A stretch of 64,000 bases of DNA from Theropithecus gelada (Eukaryota; Chordata; Mammalia; Primates; Cercopithecidae): the NCBI RefSeq assembly GCF_003255815.1, contig NC_037689.1, positions 148,041,194 through 148,105,193 on the forward strand, read 5' to 3'. Below, in pieces: positions 11,050 to 22,289 of this stretch. The translations under genes were made by a program, and so were the position numbers. The notes under the pieces were generated by a model. It did not search any database. It was not told where the DNA came from and saw nothing but the letters and a program-made list of their open reading frames with translations. Each line of letters opens with the position of its first letter. Within the stretch, counting starts at the first letter, position 1.

Positions 11050-13110
11050 GCCTCTATGTTTTTATTTTTCAAGGGAGTATTCAGTGCCTACAAAGCCAAG
11101 TCAGGAAGCCTGCTAGTGGCTTTGCTTATTTCAGAGGCTGCTCGATGCCTTGTGTGTCAGAAAGAAAGATTCGGTAGTTTTGCATCACAGCAAAGAAGCC
11201 TGTTATTTGGGGCTCAGCCCCTCATTTTATAGAGGATGAAACAGAGAGGGATGGGAGGCCACAAAGACAACTGCCCTGGGAGCAGGGGTGGCGAGGACTT
11301 GCCCTGAGGGTCTAGACTCTCTGCACCACCATCCTGTCTCCCTTGCCGAAGACCACGCATGCCCTTCTTTGACCAGACCCTGCCACCTGATAGACCAGGA
11401 CCTGGTAGGCGGGTATCCAGGTTTCATGGATGGAACCACATCTCCCCAGAAGTGGGGAGGTAGCTATTGGGATGCACGCCTCCCGCCATGTGCTGTAGGA
11501 GTGCAGCTGAAGCAACAGTTGGGATCAGATGTAGTCACAATTGAATGCATCATCACATTTATCCCTCTAACTGGCTGGAAGAGTTGATATCCTCATCCCT
11601 AAGGTACAAAATGTTCCAATTTGATCAGTGGCTTTCAGGAGCTGAGAAAGGCATATGCTCTGAGGCAGAGCTGTTATGTCCTGCAGAGCCTAAAAATGCT
11701 CTAAGAACATGCCCCCTGCCAAAATTCTCAATGGCTGTGACAAGGGACAGTGATCGACCAATGGGGTTGGAAGCAGACCTCCCCAGTCCAGGGACCAGAG
11801 GTGGCACAGAGGGGTCATAGAAAGAGTCATTATTCCAACACTCCAGCTCTTGGCCAGTCCTCACACAGTCCCTTCCTGCTTCCAGATGAGAGAGATATCC
11901 TCATAGGTCTGGGTAAAGTCCTTCAGTCAGCCTTCATTCCCTGTCACCAACTTTGTCTCTGTTCTCCCTGCCCGTCTCAGGCAGCACTCTTCAGGAAGCC
12001 TCTCCAGGAGCCAGCCTCACTGCAGCTCCCACTACTGTCCCTCTGCCTCAAGTGTCCCAACCATGCCAGGCCCCAGGCAGGCTGCAGCTTTCCCTCGGGG
12101 CCACACCAAAGCACTTGGGCTCAGCTGTGCTGTCCCCCTCTGTCACTGAGCTCAGCTGCAGCAGGGGTGGGGTGCCAGGAGGCCCATTCACCCTTCTCTG
12201 GCTCTGTGTTAGACCCACCTGCCCAGTGACTGCTGCTTAGAACCTACCCGCTGGGAAAATGAAGCCCTCCCAGAGGGGCCACCTCAACCTGAGAGCCTCA
12301 TGGATCACACCTGTCCCCACTCAGCTATGCCAGCCCTCAGAGACCCACAGATAAAAGCTGAGCTTGACTCGCAGAACTGGTTCCATCTTCCATTCCCAGA
12401 GGGTTCAACTTCCTACCCCAACCACACAGGGAACCTCAAGGCTGAGCCAGTGTGGGCTGCAGTGCAGACCAGCTTCCTGGACACGTCCTGCTGCCACCTG
12501 ACCCTAAGCTGGCCCTATCCTCGTTCCTCCTGGCAGTGCGTGTTCTGCCAGTCTGCTCTCCCTTAGCTGTCCTCTCACTGTACTGTCAGCCTCTCATTTT
12601 CCAGGTGCCCCCCAGGGGCTTTCCACATGACCCTGTCACCCCACAGCCCATGCAGCACCAACTCCAGCGCTCTGCTACCCTTCAAAGGAGTGGCAGTGCC
12701 CTGCTTCGCCTCCCACTCACCCCTCAACCCAGAGCAATCCGGTTCCAGTCTTGCCTACTTCCCCTAAGTACTCCAGTCACAGTTCCAAATTCCTCCTGGT
12801 CATAAAGCCAAATGAAGCTTCCCGGTCCTCAGTGGACCTGCCCCTTTAGCAGTACCGGACTCTCTCCTCCCAGAAACCTGTTTCCCCTTGGCTCCTGGAG
12901 CCCACACTCAGCTGCAACGCTTCTGCCTCTCTGGCCTGTAGCTTGGCCCTCTCTCCCAACCTGAGGTCCATTCTCTCCTGCTGCTCTACACGATGTTGCT
13001 CCTTCCATTAGTTTCTCCCACTCAACCAAGGCTCCTTCATTAGCTCTTTATCTTCTGGTTTCTTCCCCTGGGCAGACAAATGGATTCAAGAGCCTGTGCC
13101 CCAGAAGCCT
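11050..13110. other. Intergenic, no gene recognised
   Basis: Mostly single-copy-looking sequence. The part from about 11,850 to 13,080 is C/T-rich and low in CpG. It has several overlapping frames of 90-160 codons on + (for example 11,750-12,229) with no domain, splice or start context to support them. Confidence 0.6.
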
Positions 13111-13421
13111 GGCACTCCAGGATCTCAGCACCTCAGCATCCCAGTACCCTAGCATCTCAATACCCCGGCACCCCAGCACCATAGTATTCTAGCACCCCAT
13201 TGTCCCAGCATCTCAGCACTCCAGCAGCCCAGTGCCCCAGCACCCCAGCAGCCCAGCATCTCAGCACACTAGTACTCCAGTATCTCAGCACCCCGGCACC
13301 TAGGCATCCCAACACCCAGTACCCCAGCACTTAAGCATCCCACCACTACCATATCTCAACACTCCAGCACCCCAGCATCCCAGCACCTTAGCATCCCAGC
13401 ATCTCAGCACCTCAGCATCTT
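13111..13421 (+). repeat. Degenerate 9-bp minisatellite (CCCAGCAYC-type)
   Basis: About 310 bp of tandem units of nine bases, such as CCCAGCACC, TCAGCATCC and CTCAGCACT, about 34 copies with many substitutions. Most units keep CAGCA or CAGTA at the same phase. Confidence 0.92.
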
Positions 13422-14445
13422 GACATTCTGGCTGAGGTCAGCATGGTATATCTAGTCAGGGTCCTAACTTTCACTTCGCAGGGAAATGCTGCTGGACTGG
13501 GTCTCATGTTGGGCTGAAGCTCTCTAGACCCCTTGAAGACAGGATAAAAGAGCTTGGAGACTGCTGGGTATCCCCCACGGAAGAGTTCACTCTCATCCTG
13601 CTTCAACAACAGCCTTCTCTTTCTTACTGCAAGTTTGTCCCTGAGAAGACTGGTGCAGAAGGTACTCAGATGCCTGTGGCTCCTGAAGAGCTGAAGGTGG
13701 AGGCCTGAAGGCCTCCCTATGAGAGGCGCAGAAAAAACCATGATTGCTAGGGAGGAGGTGCTCCCTCTACAACCCACTCCATAATCTGCCCCCCCGCCCA
13801 GTTCTGAGGCCAACCCCAGGGGAAAGTGCCAGATCTCCAGGGAGGTGTATGAGACCTCAGGGGCTCCCTCCTCCCTTACAGCAGGCTTGGGCCCCTGGGG
13901 CCCCCAGGGCCAAGGTCTGTGGGTAACCTACTATCTCTCACTTGTCCTCCAGCCACAAAAGCCAGGGAGGTCTGGTAATGGACATGAGGTTCTGAAGAAG
14001 CACATATGACTGGCTTCCTAATGTGTGGTTGTTCAGTGATTCAATAAACATGCATGTGCCAGGCATGGGGAAATAGACAGACATGACCCCCAACCTCTCC
14101 TGGAGTGAACTGGAAGGGAGGAGTGTTCATTCCTCAGGATTACACCAGGGAAACAAACCAGCAGGAGATATATATGGTTTTGGGGGGTCAAGGAAGAGGA
14201 AAAACCTGGCAAGGCAAGTCCAAAATCCATAGGACAGGCTGTCAGGAAGGGCAGCCTGGAACCTCTCAAGCAGGAGCTGATGCTGCAGTCCACAGGCAGA
14301 ATTTCTTCTTCCTCTGGAAAATCTCAGCTTTGTTCCTAAGGCCTTTCAACTGATAGGCTGAGGTCTGCCCCTTCCCCCACATTCTCCAGGATAATCTTCC
14401 TTACTTGAAGTCAACTGATTAATCACAGTTACAAAACCCCCTCAC
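13422..14445. other. Intergenic, no gene recognised
   Basis: Apparently single-copy DNA with an L2-like fragment at 14,030-14,110. No supported coding frame. Confidence 0.6.
14030..14110 (-). repeat. L2 fragment
   Basis: The order ATTCAATAAACATGCATGTGCCAGGCATGGGG, AGACATGACCCCCAACCTCTCCTGGAG resembles the reverse complement of the L2 3' end. Confidence 0.55.
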
Positions 14446-14541
14446 AGGCGGAGCTTGTAGTGAGCCGAGATCCGGCCACTGCACTCCAGCCTGGGCGACA
14501 GAGCGAGACTCCGTCTCAAAAAAAAAAAAAAAAAAAAAAAA
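14446..14541 (+). mobile_element. 5'-truncated AluY
   Basis: Only the last ~80 nt of Alu plus an A tail. It has the variant GATCCGGCCACTGCACTCC. Flanking direct repeats around CCCYCTCACA (before 14,446 and after 14,541) look like target-site duplications. Confidence 0.9.
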
Positions 14542-14639
14542 CCCTCACAGCTACACATAGATCAGTGTTTGATTGACGAACAGCCACTATAGCCTAGCCA
14601 AGTTGACACATAAAACTAACCATCATAGGGGGACAAATG

Positions 14640-15010
14640 ATGTAAACACATCAACAAATAAAACAGGAACAAGTTGTGTTAAGGTCTATGGAAAAAACAC
14701 AGAAGGGGCAGAGAGAAAGAAAGCAAGAAGGAGAGTCCCAGTTTGGTAGGGCTTGTGGGAAGTGGGGAGCAGTTCTCTTTAGCTAGGATATTGGGGAAAG
14801 ACGTATCTGAAGGAGTGATATTTGAGCTTAGATTAAAAGATGGAAAGGAGCAAGCCATGCAAAGAGCTAGGATGTTCCAAGCAGAGAGGGAACATCAAGT
14901 GCAAATGTTAGGAGGAATAGAAGGAGGCTGGTGGGCAGGGTCCAGTGAGCAAGAGGAGGGCAGGCAGGAGAGGGGGTAGGGAGGTGGGCAGGCCCAGACC
15001 ATGCAGGGCC
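14640..15010 (-). repeat. L2-like repeat
   Basis: The order GGAGTGATATTTGAGCTTAGA, GGAGCAAGCCATGCAAAGA, CAGAGAGGGAACATCAAGTGCAAA, CATGCAGGGCCCTGG follows the well-known reverse-strand L2 pattern. Confidence 0.7.
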
Positions 15011-15437
15011 CTGGAGACTATCCTGATCCAACAAAGGAAGCCTTCGGTCACTTCAGTGTCCATGTGGAGAATGGACCTCAGAATGAATAGACATCTCCAA
15101 CTCAGAAAGTCTGAACCAAACTTTCCATAGTTCCCCCAAGTCCGGGCATCCTCCTACTCAGTGAAAGGCAACCATCACACTTCCCTGCCCTGCTCCCGGA
15201 TGCCCAAAATCCTCTTGGTCTCCAAGTCCAGAACCTGGGACTTATCCTTGATGTTTGTCTTTCCCTCACCCCTTCTGTATTCTGGGAAGATGGGTTTTTT
15301 CCCCCAAATGAATCTGTAAAACTGCTGTGATCACAACGAAAATTCTAGCAGTATTATTTTCTGGAACATGACAAAGTGATTCAAAATTATTTATCTGGAA
15401 GACTACAAAACAAGAACAGCCAGGAAATTTCTAAAAA

Positions 15438-15522
15438 GAAAGAAGGAGGAGGAGAAGAAAGAAGCAGGAGGAAAAGGAGGAGGAGAAGAAGAAGAGGAAG
15501 AAAAGAAGAAGAACCAAGAAAG
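15438..15522 (+). repeat. Polypurine (A/G) tract
   Basis: Almost pure A/G run of GGA, GAA and AAG units. It is the strand-mirror of the pyrimidine tract at 3.1 kb. The Arg/Glu/Lys-rich frame here is a composition artefact. Confidence 0.9.
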
Positions 15523-15838
15523 GGTTCTAGTGCTACCAAATATTCAAGCTGTTTAAAACAATATGGTTGTGGACACTGAAAAAGATGTGAATAAAGTGGA
15601 AGGAAAATAAATAGAAGTGCACATGGGGATTGAGACTGTGAGAAAGGCAGCATCTCACATCAGTGAGGGATGTTCAATACCTGGTGTTGGGAAAACTGGC
15701 TAGTTTACAAAACAAACTGGCTAGTTAAACAAAACAACTGGGTCCTCTACCTCTCTCTTGACATTAAGATACATTTAGATGATTCAAAGAGTAAGACAGA
15801 AAAAATAACACGTGAAAGCACTATCAGAAAACAAGGTG

Positions 15839-16114
15839 GGCCGGGTGTGGTGGGTCATGCCTCTAATCCCAGCACTTTGGGAGGTCAAGGCGGGCAGATC
15901 ACCTGAGGTGGGGAGCTCAAGACCAGCCTGACCAACGTGGCGAAATCCTGTCTCTACTGAAAATACAAAATTAGCTGGGTGTGGTGGCGCATGCCTGTAA
16001 TCCCAGCTACTCAGGAGGCTGAGGCAGGAGAATCACTTGAACCTGGGAAGCGGAGGTTGCGGTGAGCTGAGATCGCGCCATTGCACTCCAGCCTGGGCAA
16101 CAAGAGTGAAACGC

Positions 16115-16153
<39 letters not shown>
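15839..16153 (+). mobile_element. AluS-like element
   Basis: Full-length Alu from GGCCGGGTGTGG to a long A tail. It is flanked by CAAGGTGG on both sides, a target-site duplication inside L1. Confidence 0.93.
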
Positions 16154-16155
<2 letters not shown>

Positions 16156-16240
16156 CAAGGTGGATATTTTATAGTATCAGTGTAGAGCAAGCTTCTCCAA
16201 TCTTGACATGAAACCCAGAAACCATAAAAGAAAAGAAAAA

Positions 16241-16522
16241 GGCCGGGCGCGGTGGCTCAAGCCTGTAATCCCAGCACTTTGGGAGGCCGAGACGGGCGGA
16301 TCACGAGGTCAGGAGATCGAGACCATCCTGGCTAACACGGTGAAACCCCGTCTCTACTAAAAAATACAAAAAACTAGCCGGGCGAGGTGGCGGGCGCCTG
16401 TAGTCCCAGCTACTCGGGAGGCTGAGGCAGGAGAATGGCGGGAACCCGGGAGGCGGAGCTTGCAGTGAGCTGAGATCCGGCCACAGCACTCCAGCCTGGG
16501 CGACAGAGCAAGACTCCGTCTC

Positions 16523-16553
<31 letters not shown>

Positions 16554-16563
16554 AAAGAAAAGA
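16241..16563 (+). mobile_element. Young AluY (Old World monkey type)
   Basis: Nearly consensus AluY. It has CTCAAGCCTGTAATCCC near the start and GATCCGGCCACAGCACTCC near the end, the lineage variants used here to infer a cercopithecid genome. Confidence 0.93.
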
Positions 16564-16824
16564 ATGATAAACTTGCCCACGTAAAGTAAAAAGCTTATAC
16601 ACGGAAAAACACCATACAAGTTACAAGATGAACTGCAAAATCAGAGAAAAAAATTGCAATGCATGACACACAGAGGCTATTGTTCCTAATATTTAAAAAC
16701 AAAAGTAATGGATTGTCTACAAAAAGATGAATACAAGAATTTCAGAAAACCAAATACTGCACGTTTTCACTTACAAGTGGAAGCTAAACACTGAATACAC
16801 ATGTACACAAAGAATGGAACAATA

Positions 16825-17119
16825 GGCCCAGCATGGTGGCTCACGCCTGTAATCCCAGTACTTTGGGGGGCCGAAGCGGGTGGATCACCTGAGGCGAGGA
16901 GTTCGAGACCATCCTGGCCAACATGGTGAAACCCCGTCTCTACTAAAAATACAAAAATTAGCCGGGTGTGGTGGCGGGGGCCTGTAGTCCTAGCAACTTG
17001 GGAGGCTGATGCAGGAGAATCGCTTGAACCCAGGAGGTGGAGCTTGCAGTGAGCTGAGATCACACTGCTGCACTCCAGCCGGGGCGACAGAGTGAGACTC
17101 TGTCTCAAAAAAAAAAAAA
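16825..17119 (+). mobile_element. AluS-like element
   Basis: Alu from GGCCCAGCATGG to its A tail. It is flanked by AGAATGGAACAATAG and AGAATGGAGCAATAG, a clear target-site duplication within the L1 3' UTR. Confidence 0.93.
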
Positions 17120-17309
17120 GAATGGAGCAATAGACACTGGGGCCTACTTGAGGGAGAATGGTGAGAATCAAAAAACTACCTATCGGGTACTATGCTTATT
17201 ACCTGGATGATGAAATAATCTGTACACCAAACCCCTGTGACATGCAATTTACTGATGTAACAAACCTGCACATGTATCCACTGAACCTAAAATAAAAGTT
17301 GGAAAAAAT

Positions 17310-18062
17310 ATATATCATAGCAATTTTATTTGTAATAGCCAAAAACTGCAAACAGCCCAGGTGTCTATTAGTAGAATGGATAAACAAACTCGGGCATATT
17401 CATACAATGTAAAACTACTCATCGATAAAAAGTGATACTTCTCACCAATGAAAAGAAAGTAACTACTGATACCAGCTACAACATGGATGGATTTCAAATG
17501 CTTTATGCTGAGAGCAAGAAGCCAGACACAAAAGTATATATACTATATGATTCCATTTATATAAAGTGCCAAAACAGTCAAAAATAATCTATGTGGAAAA
17601 AATCAACAAAGGAACTCTCTGGGTGACAATGGGGTTGACTGAAAAGGGGCTAAAGGGAAGTTTCTGGGGTAATAGTAGGGTCTATATCTTGATAGGGATA
17701 TGGGCTACACAAGTGCATGTATGTGTTTGCCAAAACTCAGAGAATGGTTTCTTTAAGATCTGGGCATCTGCTTGTAAGTAAATTTTACCTACAATAGAAA
17801 AATCTGAAACAAATATTGAACTCTAGTTAATGATCTGCTGGAGTGCTTAGGGATGAAAGGTACTGATGCCTGCAACTTACTTTCATTAAATAAACAAAGA
17901 TGGTTGATGAATGGATAGAGGGATAGGTAGAGAAATAGGTGATAAAGCAAGTAGAGTAACATCTTAATTGTAGACTCTAGGAGCAGGGTCTATGGGGATC
18001 CACTGTACATTTCTTCATACTTTTCTAAATATTTGGAGATTTTCATAATAAAATATTGGGGG
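17310..18062 (+). mobile_element. Old L1 (L1M-type) 3' end
   Basis: Order: TTTGTAATAGCCAAAAACTG, CCAGGTGTCTATTA, AAGAAGCCAGACACAAAAG, ATTTTCATAATAAAATATTGGGGG. This is the classical end of mammalian-wide L1. Confidence 0.82.
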
Positions 18063-18479
18063 AAGATAATTTTTAAATACAGAGGTACTTTTCAAGTACA
18101 AATCCAGCAATTTGAGGTGGAAGAAAACAGCCAGAGACCAAGTTTGTATTTGGGAGAAGAAAGAGGGATGGCGTTTAATTTTCCTACAACCACTTTTCTG
18201 AAGCCAGTATAACTTAGCACGAAACCAGGGAAAGAATTCAACAGCTACTTGTGAATGGATAGAGGGATTGATAGATAAATAGATGAAATAAAACGACCAA
18301 ACAGAATAGTTCACCTATTCTGACAACATTTTGCGGAAACTGACTCAACCTGTTGTTCAGCTGTTTTGCTCACCTGAATTAATCCTGTATTTTTCATATT
18401 TTCAAAATTGTTATGTTTAAAATTGTTTCCATTTTTATCTTCTTAATTTACCTTGATAAACATTACCTTAAATTACCTT

Positions 18480-18870
18480 GATAAACATTTACTCGTATGT
18501 ATGTACTACATAAGAAACGGAGGCAGAGCGCTTTCAAAACAATAAGAAAAAGATGAATCACCCAATAAGAAGGAAATGAACAAAGGATATGAACTGTCAC
18601 TTAATAGGAGAAATACAAATTGCCAAAGAACACATAGAGGACCTTAAACCTCCCTCATAATGAAAAGAATGCCAGTAAGACCAATGATGCCCTGTCATGT
18701 CATTTCTATCAGATTAGTCCCCAAAGTAACAACTGATAATAGCCAATGTAGATGAAGCATGAGAACACAGGCCCTCTCTCTTCTTCACTGTTGATTGGAG
18801 GGCAAATGCATGTAATTGTTGTAGGGGCAGTCTGGTAATTCTTGGGACAGCTACAGCTTTGGTGGTTGTG
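18480..18870 (+). mobile_element. Old L1 ORF2 fragment
   Basis: Text such as AAAGGATATGAACTGTCACTT, GAAATACAAATTGCC and GGAGGGCAAATGCATG follows the L1 ORF2 3' region. Divergent. Confidence 0.6.
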
Positions 18871-18989
18871 CCTCGGAATCACCTGTGGAGCTTTTGATAA
18901 TACACCTTCCCTGGGTCCTAACCTCGAAGAGAATCTATTTTTTCTTACTGCCTGTATAATTGCATTATAATTTTAAGCTCCAGGTTGAG

Positions 18990-19260
18990 GTAAACTGGTT
19001 TGGCTTTTGACATGATAAGAATCTGTTATACAGAAAACTTGCATGGGCATTCAAAGATGCATGCAGAAAGTTGTGGATTACAGTATTGTTTGACCTGGCC
19101 AAAAATTAGAAAATTCCCATGCCCAAAACAGGGACTGGTTAATGCCATTCAATGGAGTATTATGCAGCTGTTAAAAAGCATGCAGGACTTACCATGTGTT
19201 GGAAGTCTGGTTTCCATTCCCCAAACTAGGCTGGAATTCTTTTCAGGCCAACCTGTACCA
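18990..19260 (+). repeat. Old L1/HAL1-like fragment
   Basis: CAGGGACTGGTTAATGCCATTCAATGGAGTATTATGCAGCTGTTAAAAAG is typical of the end of old L1-type elements. Edges uncertain. Confidence 0.5.
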
Positions 19261-19287
19261 ATTTGAGAGCCTTAAGCATCACCTTTG

Positions 19288-19668
19288 TATTAGTCTGTTC
19301 TCACATTGCTATAAAGAACTACCTGAGACTGGGTAATTTTTGAAGAAAAGAGGTTTAATTGACTCACAGTATTCCACAGGCTGTACAGAAAGCATGGCTG
19401 GGAGGCCTCAGAAAACTTACGATCATGGTGGAAGGTGAAGGGGAAGCAAGCACATCTTATGATGGTGGAGCAGGAGAGAGAGAGTAGAAGGGGAAATGCT
19501 ACACACTTTCAAACAACCAGATCTCATGAGAACTCACTATCTTGACAATAGCAAGGGGGAAATCTGCCCTCATATTCCAATCACCTGCCACCAGGTCCCT
19601 CCTACAACATCAGGAATTACAATTCGACATGAGATTTGGGTGGGGACACAGAGCCAAACCCTATCAAC
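19288..19668 (-). mobile_element. MaLR solo LTR (MST-type)
   Basis: Reverse-strand MST LTR. It begins TATTAGTCTGTTCTCACATTGC (LTR end), contains GAGACTGGGTAATTT and AGGTTTAATTGACTCACAG, and ends near GAGATTTGGGTGGGGACACAGAGCCAAACCCTATCA (LTR start). Confidence 0.88.
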
Positions 19669-19774
19669 CTTCCTGTTCACATCTAAAGATCCAAGAGGAG
19701 TCTCAGGCTGTGACTGGACCTCCACTGATTCAACACGGAAGCTTAACCTAATCTTGGCTCCTGAACCTTCCCAG

Positions 19775-20260
19775 ATACCCTCAAAAGAAAACTCTCGGGA
19801 AAACACCGCACATCCTCATTCATCCTCCTCAGAAATGCTGAGAGAGGGCCTCAGTAACTTGACCCTCCAACAGAAAGTCTATCCCCAGAGCAGGACAGTG
19901 AAGATAAAATCCAACAAAAGAGGCCATTAGATGAAACATTGTTACTTTGAATCCTTACTCAGCATTTATATTATCAGAATAAATTGATATTTAATTTTGA
20001 ATATCATCATTTTATGAATTGTTCTTTGAACCTTAGAGTGAGGAAACCACCCTCTCATACTTCCTCCTCAGGAATGCCAGTTAAGGGCTTCAGTAACTCG
20101 ACCATCAGCCTTATTACTAACGAACTATAGTTTCCCTGTACTAGAAGAGCTATTTCAACAGCAGGACTTAGAAAAGATCCAACGAAAAAGGCAGCAGAAA
20201 TGGGACTTGCTGTTTCTCCCCAAAAGAGAAACTCTCAGGGAGCCTGAGATTTGGAGTTAA
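19775..20260. repeat. Two diverged copies of an unassigned sequence unit
   Basis: Blocks at about 19,812-19,870 and 20,046-20,105 share CTTCCTCCTCAG-like, AATGC and GGGC(C/T)TCAGTAACT(T/C)GACC in the same order. AGGAC..AAGAT..ATCCAAC follows in both copies. The block CAAAAGARAAACTCTC occurs at both ends (about 19,783 and 20,220). The family was not recognised; a decayed LTR or internal retroelement repeat is possible. Confidence 0.5.
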
Positions 20261-20890
20261 AGATTTGTCTTGCTCATAAGATGGAGATCAGACTGGATAC
20301 AGGTATGGGTGACCATATCGCACCTCAAAAATAACTTCCCAGGAACTGAAAATGATGAAGAATCAGCAAGGAGCAATAAGATGCAGAATTATGCCAAGGA
20401 ATCTTACTGCAGCAGATTTGAGTCAACATCAATGCCAGTACCAAAACTTTCCACTAGCAATCTTAGGATCACTATGGGGAAAGCTGCTAGGTTTCTGAAA
20501 TTGAAGCTTTTTCTCTCCTCAGATCTGTCTTTCTCCCTTCCATGTTATCTACAATTTAAAGTTATCTACAGAGCTCGGATGCCTCTTGGATTTTAATGTG
20601 CTTTTTTCCATTTCATGGACTGACCATGCTTTGGCACATCACATGTGTATATTTAGATTGTAAACTCAATAATGAGATGAGACCCAGTATTATGAATATG
20701 AAGCAGAAGATTGTTGGGGCAAAGGGATGTGGAAATGGATGTTAGCGATTTTACATTGTATCGTTAGGTGACACCCAATTGCAATAAGGTAAAACTCTTC
20801 TGCTCCATACCAGTTATCTTTTCATTTTCAGTACCAAATGCATGTGTTTAAAGGAACGCGTCATTAAAGTTCAGTTTTGCTAAAAAAAGA
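20260..20890. other. Unassigned segment ending in a possible poly(A) tail
   Basis: AT-rich sequence ending ATTAAAGTTCAGTTTTGCTAAAAAAAG. This looks like a polyadenylation signal followed by a short A tail, so it may be a retrocopy 3' end. The source was not recognised. Confidence 0.3.
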
Positions 20891-21148
20891 AAGTGGCGGG
20901 AGCCCCATACACATACCTGAGACCGACCAAAGTGCAAGCCCCCTCCTCCTTATTGCTTCTCTCTGCTCAGAGTCCCTGCCTTGCCCACCCCAGCACTCAT
21001 CATCATTGCTTCAATGTGCTTTTCCACTGATAAGAAGGAAAGTGGCACTATTGCTTGTTCTCTAAATCTTTCCTGAGGCAAGGGTGTCTGAAGAAGCCAG
21101 GCTAGGCTCCTGGCTGGATGAAATTGGAGGTGAAGATAATGTGGCAAG

Positions 21149-21186
<38 letters not shown>

Positions 21187-22030
21187 TGATATCTTTGTAA
21201 GAGTTCTTGCCACCTGTGGTAACACAGTCTGCCCATCAGGAAGAGGGTACCCAAGGCTGTTGGAGGTTGTCCCTGGGTGGGGTGAAGCGGGGTCCTCATT
21301 TACTGTCGTGTGTTCCTGAAATTGGGCACTCTGCCCTTCCCCACCCCAGCCCTGCACCCAGAAGGTTTCATTTGTCCCAGAGTTACCTGACCTGGCCCAC
21401 ATCTGAAAGGAGGTCAGGCTGGGCCTTCATGTGGCTATTGATTTAGGCACAAGGCTTCCCAAATCCCAGACTGCAGGAGGCTTTTACCCACCCTGACCCC
21501 ATATACCTGGCTTCAGCTCCAGCCCACAGGCCACCTCTACAAGCACAGGTCAGTTCCTTTTCTTTCCTTCTAAAGTGGATTTTGCTCCTCTCTCCACCTC
21601 TCTGCCTCTGTAGGGCCACAGGTGGAGGCTTTCCCATTAGAAGATCTGGGAGCCTTGCCATTACTGCCAAAGCATCTGCTGGTTTTCTGTAAATTGAAAT
21701 CTTCTGGCCACTGAAGATGTGAGGCACGTGGCACAGAGCCTTCTGTGGAAATGCAGCACCACACTCAATAATGTGGCCCACGGTCAGCAACAAATAAGGA
21801 AATGTGTGGCCCTTTTGAAGTGTCATGCAGAGCCCTGGCCTGCCCTGCATGCTGCCTGCCCAGAACCCTGCCTCCTTCTGAGTGGCTGGGGCTGCAAAGC
21901 TCCTTTGGGGACAAAGAGAACAGACTTGGCACGTTGGCCACTCTGGCCTGCAGACAGCAGTGGGAAGACTCAGCAGAGACCCAGCTACCCCAGAGCCTCA
22001 TGGGACTTGGATGCAGTCTGTAAGTCAAGG
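20890..22030. other. Intergenic, no gene recognised
   Basis: Apparently unique DNA with a CA microsatellite. Overlapping frames of 130-150 codons on both strands lack splice or family support. Confidence 0.6.
21150..21183 (+). repeat. (CA)n microsatellite
   Basis: About 17 uninterrupted AC/CA units; likely polymorphic. Confidence 0.97.
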
Positions 22031-22270
22031 GACGGCACAGGGCAGCTGTTAAGTACTGGAGCTTTGGCGCCAGAGCCCCCAGGGTTCCCATTATGGAGCC
22101 ACCACTTGTTAGCTGTGGGACCTTGGGCAGGTCAGCAAACCGCTTAGCCTCTCTGTGCCTTGGTTTCTCCATCTGCCAAATGGAAATAAAAATAGTATTA
22201 TCTCATAGGGCTCTTGTGATGAGTAAAATAATACCTACATTCTTCAAAGGATTAAGCACAGAGTTACCAC
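22030..22270 (+). repeat. MIR, nearly full length
   Basis: In order: CTGGAGCTTTGGCGCCAGAG, TTAGCTGTGGGACCTTGGGCA, CTCTGTGCCTTGGTTTCTCCATCTG, CTCATAGGGCTCTTGTGATGAG, GATTAAGCACAGAGT. Confidence 0.88.
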
Positions 22271-22289
22271 AGGAGGTTCCTTAGTATAT

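Larger units (their letters stand above)
9947..11050 (+). other. MAMLD1: MAMLD1 3' UTR
   Basis: Follows the TAA at 9,944. Two canonical polyadenylation signals suggest a short (about 10,220) and a long (about 11,050) 3' end. Between them are U-rich and AT-rich stretches typical of 3' UTRs. No protein-like frame was found. Confidence 0.75.
15560..17310 (+). mobile_element. L1 (ORF2/3' part), broken by three Alus
   Basis: L1 ORF2-derived text (GGTCCTCTACCTCTCTCTTGAC, GACATGAAACCCAGAAACCAT, TTGCAATGCATGACACAC) continues across the Alus. It ends with the L1 3' UTR pattern GGGGCCTACTTGAGGG and TGATGTAACAAACCTGCACATG before 17,310. Decayed; no intact frame. Confidence 0.8.

Noticed and set aside
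17310..18062. Possible processed pseudogene ending at AATAAAATATTGGGGG
   Set aside because: The whole segment follows the order of an old L1 3' end.
21150..21183. CA repeat (with others at 24.77 and 58.82 kb) as a CRISPR-like or regulatory array
   Set aside because: Simple dinucleotide slippage repeats with no spacers.
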